This document shows, piece by piece, positions 32,970 through 39,662 of a DNA stretch of 39,662 nt. The notes beneath the pieces are model-generated. The model saw nothing but the letters and a program-made list of their open reading frames with translations. It was not told the origin of the DNA and searched no databases. The DNA is from Alcaligenaceae bacterium (lineage in GTDB: Bacteria; Pseudomonadota; Gammaproteobacteria; Burkholderiales; Burkholderiaceae_B), in the NCBI GenBank assembly GCA_947379755.1, contig CANCOC010000026.1, positions 1 to 39,662 of the forward strand, written 5' to 3'. The position numbers and the translations under genes are program-made. The stretch's first letter is position 1. Every line of letters begins with the position of its first letter.

Positions 32970-34163
32970 TTACTTTTTCAGGTCAGCAGGAGTGAGAGAC
33001 TTGACCACATCATCCTGAAAACGCACGATCGTGCCATTTTCCTGCCACTTGGCCAGATAGAAGTCATCCACGCTCAGCCCCTCATGCTTTGTCTTTGTAA
33101 AGGGCTTGTTGTACGTCTTGATGATGCCCTGTACCCCAGACAGATCTTCGAGTGCTGCGGCAACTTTGCTGCCATCGGTTGAGCCTGCCTTGCTGATCGC
33201 CGCAGCCATCAGCATCACCGAGTCATAAGATTGCGCCGAACATGCAAAGGTCGTCAGTGTCGGGAAGTTCTTGCGCACGCGCTCACCCAGCGACTTGGCA
33301 CTCGCATTGCTATCCTCGGTAGTTGAGGCGGCAATGATCATGTTCCCGGCAATCTTGGGCCCGGTCATGCGGTAGTAAAGCGAGCTCAGATTGCCCCAGG
33401 TCCCGAGCGTAACAGGGTTGTAGTTGATCTTTTCCATGCTCTTGACAACGTTTGCCGCACCATCTGCAATGGCATAAATGATGACGGTATCCGCACCTGC
33501 ACTCTTGATTTTGGTCAGCTGTGAAGTAATGTCCGTATCTTTGGGTCCGAACTTTTCAACCAGCACAGGCTTGATCCCATGCAATGCCAGAACCTCAGTT
33601 GCGTCCTTGATGCCTGCCTGACCGTATCCGGTTGAGTCGGCGATGATGGCGATTTTCTTGTTTTTAGAAGCCTTCGCTGCATAGGCTCCAAGCAGGGCAA
33701 CCTGCTCACGATCGACCATCGACACGCGGAACAAAAAATTCTGGGCTTCGTTGGCATAGCGTGTAGTGATTTCAGTCGCAGTTGCGATTGGCACAACAAC
33801 AGGAATTTTGGCTTGCTGGGGAATGTGCAACCAGGCCAGTGCATTGCCCGAGTTCGCAGGTCCGATTACGCCAACAACTTTTTCATTGTCGATCAGCTCA
33901 CTCATGTTCTGAATCGACTTGGGTGGGGTACCCAGATCATCACGAATCACACCGACAACCTTGCGACCCAGCAACCCGCCCGCCTTGTTGATGTCTTCGA
34001 TGGCGGCCTCAAACCCCCATCGGCCTGCAGTGCCCAGTTCGGCCACACCCGTACCGGACATGTCCGCGTTATAGCCAATCTTGATATCTTGTGCCTGTGC
34101 CAGGCCTGCTGCTAACGCCGCACCAATCGCGAGCGCTCCGGCAATACGTTTGAACATTTTCAT
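32970..34163 (-). CDS. LIV-type ABC transporter periplasmic substrate-binding protein (LivK/peripla_BP_6)
   Basis: Periplasmic receptor of the second LIV-type importer, about 397 residues. The signal peptide MKMFKRIAGALAIGAALAAGLAQAQD is followed by IKIGYNADMSGTGVAELG, the type I binding-protein fold, VIGPANSGNALA and the C-terminal KTKHEGLSVDDFYLAKW. Two adjacent ATGs exist; 34163 is preferred because AGGAG lies 6 bases upstream, against 3 for 34166. It begins the operon livK-livH-livMG-livF-GMC. The ligand is unknown; the GMC gene downstream suggests a hydroxylated compound (inference). Confidence 0.93.
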   Translation of the reverse strand: MKMFKRIAGALAIGAALAAGLAQAQDIKIGYNADMSGTGVAELGTAGRWGFEAAIEDINKAGGLLGRKVVGVIRDDLGTPPKSIQNMSELIDNEKVVGVIGPANSGNALAWLHIPQQAKIPVVVPIATATEITTRYANEAQNFLFRVSMVDREQVALLGAYAAKASKNKKIAIIADSTGYGQAGIKDATEVLALHGIKPVLVEKFGPKDTDITSQLTKIKSAGADTVIIYAIADGAANVVKSMEKINYNPVTLGTWGNLSSLYYRMTGPKIAGNMIIAASTTEDSNASAKSLGERVRKNFPTLTTFACSAQSYDSVMLMAAAISKAGSTDGSKVAAALEDLSGVQGIIKTYNKPFTKTKHEGLSVDDFYLAKWQENGTIVRFQDDVVKSLTPADLKK

Positions 34164-34196
34164 CATTGTCTCCTCAGTTTATGGGGCACTTCACGC

Positions 34197-34210
34197 TGTG
34201 TTGAAACACA
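34197..34210. promoter_or_regulatory. Inverted repeat TGTGTT-GA-AACACA upstream of livK
   Basis: Perfect 6-base arms around a 2-base centre lie about 34 bases upstream of the livK start, beside a very A/T-rich stretch (34211-34240). A candidate operator for the livK operon or, as RNA, a small leader hairpin. The regulator is unknown. Confidence 0.4.
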
Positions 34211-34267
34211 ATCTAAGTATTTAAATAATTTTTATATTGCCTGAATCATACCGGTTCATATTTATCT

Positions 34268-35896
34268 CTAAACATAAATCGGAGCCAAAGGCGGGTTTCC
34301 CCTGATCATATCGGAGGCTTTTTCAGCGATCATCATCGTGGGTGCCCCAGTGTTACCAGAGGGCATGGCGGGCATGACCGATGCATCCACGACGCGTAAG
34401 CCTTGCAGCCCGAGGACACGTAACTCAGCATCCACCACCGCGTCAGGATCACTAGCCTGCCCCATTTTGCAACTCCCCATGAAATGCCAGGCTGTGCCAC
34501 CACGTTCACGCGCGCAGGCCAGCAGCGCTGCGTCGCTGACTGCCGTAGCCGGAGGGAAATCATCCTGCAAACAATACGGTGCAAGGGAAGAACTATGCAG
34601 CAGTGTCCTGGCAAGCCTCAGGCCCTCAATCACCACGCGCTGATCTTCAGGGTCCACCAGATAATTCGGCTGAATGAGCGGGAGATCAAAGGGGTTGGCA
34701 GATCTCAGGCGAACATAACCAGTGCTGCGAGGTCGCAACTGATAAAACCCGAGCGTCATACCCGGAAAGTCATCGAGCTTGCCGGCGATACCCGCCGCAT
34801 AACTTCCCGGGGAAAAGTGAAACTGCAGATCTGCTCTGGTTGAACGTTCTGTCAGCTTTGCAAACGCAAAGGCCACCGAGGGGCTGATTGCCATCAAACT
34901 CGGTTTGCCAAGCGCCCACCTCACAATCTCTCTGCCCAGCCTGAGTCCCCGGGCAGTGCTGTTGATCGTCTCCACACCCGCGACCTTGACCACCGATCTC
35001 ACCATAAAGTGGTCATGAAAATTTTCACCGACACCTGGCAAGCTGTGCACCGTCGCAATTCCATGCGCCGCAAGCAGATCCCTGGGCCCAACGCCCGACA
35101 ATTGCAATAGTTTGGGCGTATTTGCAGCACCCGCGCTGAGAAGGACTTCGCGTCGGGCTTTAACTGTCTGTGTCTGCGCGCCTTCAGACGCCTGGTATTG
35201 AACACCCACCGCGCGTTTGGCTTCAAACAGAATTTTGGTCGCGTGTGCCCCTGTCCGCACATGCAGATTGGACCGGCCACGCGCGGGCCCCAGGAAGGCC
35301 CTGGCCGCGCTAAAGCGTTTGCCTCGATGGATCCAGCGCTGATAATAGCCAGCACCAATCTGGCTCGCTGCGTTGTAGTCCACGTGCGAAGGCAATCCTA
35401 TCTGGGCGGCCCCTGCAATAAATGCATCGCATAGAGGATGTCTCCAGTCGCAATCCGTAATGGGTAACATCCCCTCGGAGCCACGATAATGCGCGTCGTG
35501 GGCGCCGAGCCGTTTTTCAGTCCGCTTGAAATAAGGAAGAACCTCAGCATAGGACCAGCCGGGATTGCCCATCGCTGACCAGCCATCGTAGTCCTGGGCC
35601 GCGCCCCGCGTGTAGTTAAAGCCATTAATCGAACTCGATCCTCCCAGCGTACGACCCATGCGTGTTGTCACACTGCGGCCATCAATTCCTGGTCCAGACT
35701 CTGTCTGGAAATCCCAGGTATAGGCGGGATCGTGCCCGACCTTGATAAAGCCTGCAGGGATATGAATGAAGGGGTTACGATCCGGTGGACCTGCCTCGAG
35801 CAGACAGACGGTGACCAGCGGATCCTGCGTCAGTCGGTTGGCCAGCAAACAGCCTGACGCACCCGCACCAACAATGATGTAGTCGTATGTCTCCAT
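34268..35896 (-). CDS. GMC family FAD-dependent alcohol/choline-type dehydrogenase
   Basis: Flavoprotein of 542 residues, paralogous to the GMC enzyme at 27796. The FAD loop YDYIIVGAGASGCLLANRL is at residues 4-22. GRTLGGSSSINGFNYTRG and GAANTPKLLQLSGVG are the GMC signatures. The catalytic residues are His in AWHFMGSCKMG and Asn in SGNTGAPTMM. AGAAGG precedes the ATG. It starts 31 bases after the CPA2 antiporter stop and ends about 104 bases before livK, so it may be read from the antiporter promoter or from its own A/T-rich start region (TATATA at 35914-35921). Its placement just upstream of livK suggests a related or sequential alcohol substrate. Confidence 0.92.
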   Translation of the reverse strand: METYDYIIVGAGASGCLLANRLTQDPLVTVCLLEAGPPDRNPFIHIPAGFIKVGHDPAYTWDFQTESGPGIDGRSVTTRMGRTLGGSSSINGFNYTRGAAQDYDGWSAMGNPGWSYAEVLPYFKRTEKRLGAHDAHYRGSEGMLPITDCDWRHPLCDAFIAGAAQIGLPSHVDYNAASQIGAGYYQRWIHRGKRFSAARAFLGPARGRSNLHVRTGAHATKILFEAKRAVGVQYQASEGAQTQTVKARREVLLSAGAANTPKLLQLSGVGPRDLLAAHGIATVHSLPGVGENFHDHFMVRSVVKVAGVETINSTARGLRLGREIVRWALGKPSLMAISPSVAFAFAKLTERSTRADLQFHFSPGSYAAGIAGKLDDFPGMTLGFYQLRPRSTGYVRLRSANPFDLPLIQPNYLVDPEDQRVVIEGLRLARTLLHSSSLAPYCLQDDFPPATAVSDAALLACARERGGTAWHFMGSCKMGQASDPDAVVDAELRVLGLQGLRVVDASVMPAMPSGNTGAPTMMIAEKASDMIRGNPPLAPIYV

Positions 35897-35927
35897 ATTG
35901 CCTTCTCTTTTTTATATATAGAATTTA

Positions 35928-37637
35928 TTACGCATGAATCGTACGTGTGGCATCGTATCGTTTGAGAATATGCGTTGTCATCCCTTTTGCGAGCTCGCCT
36001 TCGGCAAAAAATACCATGCCGGCATTGTTGTCACGCAACATGTTCATCTCATCCTCACTGTGGGTATATAAAATAATTTCGATACCAGGATTCAATGTTC
36101 GTGCCGTTTCAGTCATTTTCTGCACATCCATCAAATCGGCCGTCGCAATCACCAGCATCGCAGCCTCCCTGATATGCGCCTGAATCAACACCACAGGTTC
36201 TGCAGCGTCGCCGGAGATGGCGATCAACCCTTGTTTTCTGAGAGAGTCGACCATTTCACGCCGCTCTTCAACCACAACATAAGGGATTGCGGCGTCAGTC
36301 AGTGCCTGTGCGATACGACGGCCCACTCTGCCATAGCCCACGAGCACCACCTGCTCTTGCAAGTACTTTCGTTCAGTACTCATCGGCAGCTCAGCATTTG
36401 GATCCTGCCGCTGTTCAAGCTTGCGCGCATAGCTCGACTTGCTGAGCAACCACTTTTGAAATGGCAGAATCATTGCAAAAAGGAAAGGATTGATCGCGAT
36501 GGAGATCAGGGCACCTGCAAGCACCAGACTCATCCCTTGTGCAGGGATCAGTCCGAGGGTCACGCCCAACCCTCCGAGAATGAAAGAGAACTCTCCGATT
36601 TGCGCCAAACTTGCCGCTACGGTCAACGCAGTGTTCAATGGATAGCGAAAGGCAATGACGAGGGCAAAGGCAGCCAGCGTCTTGCCGGCCACGATAATAA
36701 AAACAACACCCAGTACATGAAACGGCTCAGTCAGCAATATTGACGGATCAAACAGCATGCCAACAGAAACAAAGAAAAGAACTGAAAATGCATCGCGCAG
36801 CGGAAGCGACTCCTGCGCCGCACGGTGACTGAACTCGGACTCACGCATCACCATGCCCGCAAAAAAAGCACCGAGAGCGAACGAGACACTGAACAATTCA
36901 GCCGCACCGACAGCTACACCAATCGCCGTTGCAATCACGGACAAAGTGAATAGCTCCCGGGAGCCTGTTTTGGATACTTGCCAGAGTAACCAGGGCAGTA
37001 CCCGCCTGCCCACTACCAGCATGATGGCGATGAACGCGATAACCTGCAGCATGGTCAGACTGATGGTGAGCCACAGTGGCCTTGCCTGTTCTGACACATC
37101 GGGCGAGCCGTTCAGAATCCCGGCTAAAGGCGGAAGCAAAACAAGAACAAGGACCGTAGCAAGATCTTCGACAACCAGCCACCCAATCGCAATCCGGCCT
37201 TTTAAAGAATCAAGCACGCCCTGTGACTCAAGAGCCTTAAGCAGCACAACCGTACTGGCGACAGACAGCGTCAGTCCAAATATCAGTCCACTTTGCCAGC
37301 TCCAGCCCCACCACCAGGTGACAAGCATCCCAAGCAGCGTGGCAAGGGTCATCTGCACAATCGCACCAGGAATGGCAATTCGCTTAACCGCAAGCAGGTC
37401 GTTCAATGAAAAATGCAGACCGACACCGAACATGAGGAGCATGACGCCGATTTCCGCAAGTTGCGAGGCAATGTTTACATCCGCAACATAACCTGGTGTG
37501 GCTGGCCCGATCAGGATGCCTGCGAGCAGATATCCGACAAGCGCCGGAATCTTTAAACGTTCTGCAATAAACCCAAAGACAAGTGCAATGCCGAAGCCGG
37601 CAGCGACCGTGGTGATAAGCGTTAGATTGTGATCCAT
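35928..37637 (-). CDS. CPA2 family cation:proton antiporter with TrkA-N domain (KefB/YbaL-like)
   Basis: Inner-membrane monovalent cation/H+ antiporter or K+ efflux protein, 569 residues from the ATG at 37637, where the family N-terminus MDHNLTLITTVAAGFGIALVFGFIAERL begins. AGGG is about 10 bases upstream; an in-frame ATG at 37709 adds non-family sequence. The membrane domain covers about residues 1-385 with LVGYLLAGILIGP and FGLTLSVASTVVLLKALE. A cytosolic Rossmann TrkA-N domain follows (VVLVGYGRVGRRIAQAL, about 425-540). That domain suggests nucleotide or redox control. The upstream gene on the same strand is nhaR, its probable regulator. Confidence 0.92.
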   Translation of the reverse strand: MDHNLTLITTVAAGFGIALVFGFIAERLKIPALVGYLLAGILIGPATPGYVADVNIASQLAEIGVMLLMFGVGLHFSLNDLLAVKRIAIPGAIVQMTLATLLGMLVTWWWGWSWQSGLIFGLTLSVASTVVLLKALESQGVLDSLKGRIAIGWLVVEDLATVLVLVLLPPLAGILNGSPDVSEQARPLWLTISLTMLQVIAFIAIMLVVGRRVLPWLLWQVSKTGSRELFTLSVIATAIGVAVGAAELFSVSFALGAFFAGMVMRESEFSHRAAQESLPLRDAFSVLFFVSVGMLFDPSILLTEPFHVLGVVFIIVAGKTLAAFALVIAFRYPLNTALTVAASLAQIGEFSFILGGLGVTLGLIPAQGMSLVLAGALISIAINPFLFAMILPFQKWLLSKSSYARKLEQRQDPNAELPMSTERKYLQEQVVLVGYGRVGRRIAQALTDAAIPYVVVEERREMVDSLRKQGLIAISGDAAEPVVLIQAHIREAAMLVIATADLMDVQKMTETARTLNPGIEIILYTHSEDEMNMLRDNNAGMVFFAEGELAKGMTTHILKRYDATRTIHA

Positions 37638-37727
37638 AAATAGATTCCCTCGCTGAATATTAGGTAACAGGAGGAGTGCCCGCCCAGCCACTGTCGAGGC
37701 AGGTTTCAAAGCTCGGTTATTTAAATA

Positions 37728-38612
37728 CTAGGCATCGTCCGGAAGTATTTTCCGAACCAGAGGATGCATGACTTTTTTCTCTGTGCCAATCGCAAAGAAA
37801 TACTCTTCTACCTTATCACACCGACCAATGCGCTGAACGTCATATTGCCCGGTGAGCTCTTCAGCCAACAGATCTGGTGCCGGAAATATACCCATCCCGC
37901 TCGCACCGAAGGTCATGAGCAAGGCACTGTCTTCGAACTCCCCAACAATGCGCGGGGCAATCTCATTTTGTACAAACCAGTGGTCCAGCCGTGCGCGTAC
38001 TGCGGAATGACTAGTTGGCAGCAGTACTGGCAGTGTTTTCAAGGAATCAGGGAAGCCTTGATACCCCGCCTGATAGAGTCCGGGGGAGGCGAACCATGAC
38101 ATCTCTGAAACACCTAACGCATGGCTGTACAGCTTGATGTTTGGATGCAGCGGGGCGGCACGGTCAGCTAAGACAACATCAAGTCGGTGCAGCGCCAGAT
38201 CCGCAAGCAAATCGTCAAACTCATCTTCGTGACATAACAATTTCAGGTTGTGAGTCCGGATCACTGGATCCATCAGTTTACGTACTACCAGCTTCGATAT
38301 TCCATCTGCAATACCCACCGCTAGGCGTATGGTTGGCTGGTCAACGACTTGTCGGACCAGATCAGGTAGTTGCTGACCAAGCTGAAAGATCTGATCCGCC
38401 TGGTTCAGTGCCTTGACACCCGCCTCTGTGAGCACCAGTCCCCTACCAGCAGGTTTGAGCAGCGTGACGCCCAGATTACGCTCAAGCTCCCGCACCTGGG
38501 TACTGACAGTCTGGACGGCCATCCCGAGGCGGTCTGCTGCGCGCACCATACCGCCTTCTTTAGCGACGACCCAGAAGTAGTACAAATGCCGATAGTTGAA
38601 CTCCAGGCTCAT
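37728..38612 (-). CDS. nhaR: LysR family transcriptional regulator NhaR
   Basis: LysR-type activator of 294 residues. The N-terminal helix-turn-helix FNYRHLYYFWVVAKEGGMVRAADRLGMAVQTVSTQVRELE closely follows E. coli NhaR, which responds to sodium. The effector domain keeps NhaR-specific stretches (GVADGISKLVVRKL, DVVLADRA, IVGEFEDSALLMTFGASGMGIF and VEEYFFAIG). AAGAGA precedes the ATG. Here the downstream gene, 90 bases on, is a CPA2 antiporter rather than NhaA. It diverges from the HPF-like gene across a 99-base region with two direct repeats. Confidence 0.9.
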   Translation of the reverse strand: MSLEFNYRHLYYFWVVAKEGGMVRAADRLGMAVQTVSTQVRELERNLGVTLLKPAGRGLVLTEAGVKALNQADQIFQLGQQLPDLVRQVVDQPTIRLAVGIADGISKLVVRKLMDPVIRTHNLKLLCHEDEFDDLLADLALHRLDVVLADRAAPLHPNIKLYSHALGVSEMSWFASPGLYQAGYQGFPDSLKTLPVLLPTSHSAVRARLDHWFVQNEIAPRIVGEFEDSALLMTFGASGMGIFPAPDLLAEELTGQYDVQRIGRCDKVEEYFFAIGTEKKVMHPLVRKILPDDA

Positions 38613-38621
38613 ATTCTCTTA

Positions 38622-38663
38622 TTTTAGAAGTGTTAGTCACTAATTCTATGCTTTTTTAGAAGT
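38622..38663. promoter_or_regulatory. Direct repeats TTTTAGAAGT spaced 32 bases, with TTAGTCACTAA between
   Basis: Identical 10-base repeats occur at 38622-38631 and 38654-38663, three helical turns apart, on either side of the 11-base palindrome TTAGTCACTAA (38633-38643). All lie in the 99-base gap between divergent nhaR and the HPF-like gene, starting 10 bases from the nhaR ATG. LysR regulators often bind such multi-site regions, so autoregulation by NhaR is a fair inference. Confidence 0.5.
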
Positions 38664-38711
38664 AATAAATGACCTATCTTGAACTCTCTATCAAGAAATC
38701 AAGGAGTTGCA

Positions 38712-39047
38712 ATGCAAATCCAATTTGAAACCAGCGATCCGCATGCAGTTGGCATGCGTGACATCGCAGAGCGTCGCGTCAAATTCACCATGCGCCGTCT
38801 TAGCTGGCTCATCCCTCATGCAATCGTACGTTTAACCGGTTCAAGTAATCAGCAAGGAGGCCAGGACAAGTGTTGCAGGATTGAACTGGCTTCGCAGATC
38901 GCCGGACGTGTCGTTGTCACATCACGCGCCAGCTCATGGCGCACCGCCATAGATCAGGCGGTCACGCGTGCAGCAAAAATTATTCGGCGTGATCTTGACC
39001 GTGTGAACAGCCCCGTACTTATTCGCATGATCAATATGCAAGCTTGA
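38712..39047 (+). CDS. HPF/RaiA (YfiA)-like ribosome-associated protein
   Basis: Small basic protein of 111 residues that resembles the S30AE ribosome-hibernation fold: MQIQFETSDPHAVGMRDIAERRVKFTMRRLSW at the start and a final helix with SWRTAIDQAVTRAAKIIRRDLDR. Such proteins bind in the 30S decoding region and block translation in resting cells. The start at 38712 has AAGGAG 6 bases upstream; an earlier ATG at 38679 lies before this site. It is a short form without the C-terminal dimerisation domain of long HPF. The TerB-like gene follows after 66 bases. A regulatory interpretation needs support; homology is moderate by eye. Confidence 0.75.
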   Translation: MQIQFETSDPHAVGMRDIAERRVKFTMRRLSWLIPHAIVRLTGSSNQQGGQDKCCRIELASQIAGRVVVTSRASSWRTAIDQAVTRAAKIIRRDLDRVNSPVLIRMINMQA

Positions 39048-39113
39048 GGTCTTTCGCCTCTATTCATCGTATTTGCATCTTGCACATTCATTTGTTCACC
39101 CTCAGGGAATTTC

Positions 39114-39542
39114 ATGCGCGCTTACCCAGTTAATAGCCCTTCTGCAGCTACACGCATACTTGCGCTTGCACTTTTTGCAGATGGTCACGTTTCAAAATCC
39201 GAACTCCTCGCTCTGCATCATCCCTATGTATGCCATCGTCTGGGCGTTTCTGTAGATGAAATGAAAGTTGTGATTCAGACTTTTTGCGAGGATCTGTTCA
39301 TATCTGGTACCGGACGGCTGACTGGTATGAACCTGCCAGATGCAATGACGCGTCGGCTGCTTTTATCCGAGATTACTGATCCACAATTACAAAAAGACAT
39401 TGAGATAATCTTTGAGTCTCTGATTAAGGCGGATCTTCACGTTTCTGATGGTGAGGCCGAAGTTCAAAGTGAATTGTGGGCTGCCTGGAACACGCCAGCG
39501 TCTGATGTCAGCCTGATACGACAAAGCGTTGTCACATTATGA
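39114..39542 (+). CDS. TerB-like small protein
   Basis: Mostly helical, acidic cytoplasmic protein of 142 residues. Two similar stretches, LALFADGHVSKSELLAL near residue 18 and ADLHVSDGEAEVQSELW near residue 112, resemble the paired acidic metal-binding loops of the TerB/DjlA-like domain. TerB proteins are linked to tellurite resistance and stress, but in most genomes the function is unclear. No ter partners are present. It lies 66 bases behind the HPF-like gene in the same direction, with only a small GAGG/CCTC hairpin (about 39047-39058) between, so the two may share a transcript. It is followed by a strong hairpin and the rRNA operon end. Confidence 0.7.
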   Translation: MRAYPVNSPSAATRILALALFADGHVSKSELLALHHPYVCHRLGVSVDEMKVVIQTFCEDLFISGTGRLTGMNLPDAMTRRLLLSEITDPQLQKDIEIIFESLIKADLHVSDGEAEVQSELWAAWNTPASDVSLIRQSVVTL

Positions 39543-39554
39543 ACGCGCAAAGAC

Positions 39555-39587
39555 AAACCCCCGCTAGCCTTTGGGCTGCGGGGGTTT
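39555..39587. terminator. Strong bidirectional hairpin between the TerB-like gene and the rRNA operon
   Basis: AAACCCCCGC (39555-39564) pairs perfectly with GCGGGGGTTT (39578-39587). Inside, AGCC (39666-minus-100 offset not needed; 39566-39569) pairs with GGCT (39574-39577) around a TTTG loop. Read leftward the hairpin is followed by GTCTTTG, and read rightward its own 3' arm ends in TTT. It sits 13 bases beyond the TerB-like stop and just after the 5S gene end, so it probably ends transcription from both sides. Confidence 0.85.
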
Positions 39588-39599
39588 GAGGGGTAAGAG

Positions 39600-39662
39600 C
39601 TTGACAATGTCCTACTTTCACAGACGTACGTCCACTATCATCGGCGCTAAGGTGTTTCACGG
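39600..39662 (-). rRNA. rrf: 5S ribosomal RNA (3' part, continues off the window)
   Basis: Read leftward the sequence gives the conserved 3' half of bacterial 5S rRNA: CCGTGAAACACCTTAGCGCC, GATGATAGTGGACGTACGTC and GTGAAAGTAGGACATTGTC. About 63 of roughly 115 bases are inside the window. The 16S, 23S and rest of 5S should lie to the right, on the same strand. The exact 3' end is uncertain by 1-3 bases. Confidence 0.95.

Noticed and set aside
36853-37491. 212-codon open frame on the plus strand
   Set aside because: Antisense to the membrane domain of the antiporter; Ser/Thr/Pro-rich composition is what a reverse-read membrane gene gives.
38679-38711. Longer HPF-like protein starting at the earlier ATG
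   Set aside because: The AAGGAG site lies inside this extension and correctly precedes the ATG at 38712, where family similarity begins.
1-39662. Mobile elements, CRISPR arrays, tRNA genes
   Set aside because: No transposase or integrase motifs, no regularly spaced repeats and no tRNA-like cloverleaf were recognised on either strand by eye.

Overview
The window looks like chromosomal DNA of a betaproteobacterium, most likely Burkholderiales and close to Alcaligenaceae. The evidence is two solitary Bug/TctC-type periplasmic binding proteins, two LIV-type ABC transporters linked to acyl-CoA ligases or GMC oxidoreductases, several class III CoA-transferases, a TcuAB pair, a MocR/omega-amino-acid transaminase pair, and the 3' end of a 5S rRNA gene. 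GC content is moderate and coding density is high: no gene-free stretch exceeds 300 bases. I see no phage, transposon, CRISPR or tRNA. The species is inferred from gene content only.

Layout. (1) 1-4442, minus: an acyl-CoA ligase followed by livG, livH and a livM cut by the window edge; a Crp/Fnr-type regulator diverges from it at 4611. (2) 5345-6648: a PCu(A)C copper chaperone and, convergently, the PLP-homeostasis protein YggS. (3) 6876-11806, plus: tcuA-tcuB, a Bug binding protein and a CoA-transferase, resembling a tricarboxylate-type catabolic cluster without its usual transporter. (4) 15625-11840, minus: SMP-30-like lactonase, YVTN beta-propeller, polysaccharide deacetylase and sterol-desaturase-type hydroxylase; the last three overlap. 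(5) 15796-19157: an Lrp regulator, and a MocR regulator divergent from a beta-alanine/omega-amino-acid:pyruvate transaminase. (6) 19240-23879: Bug protein (minus), gamma-glutamyltransferase-like enzyme and patatin lipoprotein (plus), YchJ (minus). (7) 23899-27746: acyl-CoA ligase (minus), S-formylglutathione hydrolase and CoA-transferase (plus). (8) 38612-27796, minus: nhaR, CPA2 antiporter, GMC oxidoreductase, livK, livH, a livM-livG fusion, livF and a second GMC oxidoreductase. (9) 38712-39542, plus: a small HPF/RaiA-like ribosome-associated protein and a TerB-like protein, then a strong hairpin and the end of an rRNA operon arriving on the minus strand.

How the genes fit together. The dominant theme is scavenging and activation of organic acids, amino acids and probably alcohols. 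Periplasmic receptors and ABC transporters bring substrates in, GMC, Tcu and transaminase enzymes oxidise or deaminate them, and ligases or CoA-transferases turn the acids into CoA thioesters. The most distinctive parts are the four-gene propeller/deacetylase/hydroxylase run, the Tcu-Bug-CoA-transferase cluster, the GMC-flanked ABC operon with a fused permease-ATPase, and several sharp inverted repeats in divergent promoter regions that look like operators.
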